Shown in pieces: positions 33,637 through 34,043 of a stretch of DNA of 34,043 nucleotides. Each line of letters starts with the position of its first letter. The first letter of the stretch is position 1. The stretch comes from Alphaproteobacteria bacterium. Lineage in GTDB: Bacteria > Pseudomonadota > Alphaproteobacteria > Caulobacterales > Aquidulcibacteraceae. A program made the translations under genes and the position numbers. The stretch lies in contig WGOB01000062.1 in the NCBI GenBank assembly GCA_016124255.1, forward strand, positions 1-34,043, read 5' to 3'. The notes beneath the pieces were generated by a model. That model did not search any database. It saw only the letters and a program-made list of their open reading frames with translations, and was not told where the DNA came from.

Positions 33637-34043
33637 GCGGCGCGCTCCGCGTCGCGGACCGCGTTGGCGATCTCGCCGACGACGTCCTGCACCATCGCCT
33701 CGTCATCACCCTCCGCCATGATGCGCACGAGCGGCTCGGTGCCGCTCTTGCGCACGACAATGCGGCCCTTGGCGCCGAGGCGCTTCTCGGCGGCGCGGAT
33801 GGTCTCCTGCACCTTCTCGTTCTCCAGAGGCGCTGCGCCGTTCTTGAGGCGCACGTTCTCCAGGAGCTGCGGCGCGGGCTCGAACAGATGGCACACTTCG
33901 CTGACGGGCTTTTCGGCTTCAACGAGCGCCGCAAGCACCTGCAGCGCCGCGATAAGGCCGTCCCCCGTCGTGGAGAAATCGGAGAGGATGATGTGGCCGC
34001 TCTGCTCGCCGCCGATGTTGTAGCCCTTGGCGCGCATCGCCTC
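33633..34043 (-). CDS. glmM: Phosphoglucosamine mutase, C-terminal part
   Basis: Converts glucosamine 6-phosphate to glucosamine 1-phosphate for UDP-GlcNAc, peptidoglycan and lipid A synthesis. Only the last 136 residues are in the window; the gene enters from the right edge. The sugar-binding loop [26 protein letters not shown], and the phosphate-binding loop [15 protein letters not shown] identify it. The end AERAA and the TGA at 33633-33635 overlap the start of the barrel-like gene, which implies coupled translation. Confidence 0.97.
   Translation of the reverse strand, partial: EAMRAKGYNIGGEQSGHIILSDFSTTGDGLIAALQVLAALVEAEKPVSEVCHLFEPAPQLLENVRLKNGAAPLENEKVQETIRAAEKRLGAKGRIVVRKSGTEPLVRIMAEGDDEAMVQDVVGEIANAVRDAERAA

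Overview
The window is 34 kb of very GC-rich, tightly packed DNA, about 33 protein genes plus one tRNA. It looks like the chromosome of an alphaproteobacterium, most likely of the Caulobacterales/Hyphomonadaceae type. The reasons are a CpdR-type receiver protein, two CtrA-like TTAA-N7-TTAA boxes, a PraR-like HTH regulator, the phosphomannomutase variant with an RASSNKPE phosphate loop, and many 1-4 base gene overlaps. There is no insertion sequence, integrase, phage module or CRISPR array. The one stretch of clearly different composition is 4720-5500, just downstream of a tRNA gene.

Layout. 1-3487: sulfate activation (cysD then cysN, minus strand, cysN cut by the window edge) and an lldD-SDR pair for L-lactate oxidation (minus). 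3488-5500: an uncharacterised sulfotransferase-like protein, tRNA-Val(GAC) with a visible promoter, and a lower-GC gene for an MTH538/ThsB-like TIR-fold protein. 5574-8531: a soluble hybrid histidine kinase, cpdR (convergent to it), and an N-formylglutamate amidohydrolase family gene divergent from cpdR. 8532-9144: a 613-base intergenic region holding a candidate minus-strand small RNA, an AT-rich patch and a folded leader for typA. 9145-14454: typA, a PraR-like regulator with a strong terminator, a small unknown protein, a hisN-like phosphatase and an amidase. 14451-16285: an exported methyltransferase-like lipoprotein and an alpha/beta hydrolase (minus). 16510-20901: hsp20, an exported M20 peptidase and kdsD (minus), kdsA and a CBS-pair protein (plus). 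20918-24458: an RibD_C/DHFR-like reductase, an alpha/beta hydrolase with a glycosyltransferase, and gpmA with a stand-alone RibD-like deaminase. 24659-29131: phosphoglucomutase/phosphomannomutase, ugd and pgi. 29189-34043: a small membrane protein, a cytochrome P450, a thioesterase-phoD pair, an outer-membrane-like protein, and the 3' end of glmM.

How the genes work together. Several genes serve the cell envelope and its sugar supply: kdsD and kdsA make KDO precursors; pgi, the phosphohexomutase, ugd and glmM interconvert hexose phosphates and feed UDP-sugars; the glycosyltransferase may use such donors. gpmA and pgi tie this to glycolysis. cpdR and the two CtrA-like boxes hint at cell-cycle control in the same neighbourhood.

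The observations most worth checking are the small RNA candidate at 8805-8891, the folded typA leader at 9020-9099, an outer-membrane-type gene that seems to start at CTG inside the glmM stop, the orphan TIR-like gene beside tRNA-Val, and a CysN whose G3 motif has lost its aspartate.
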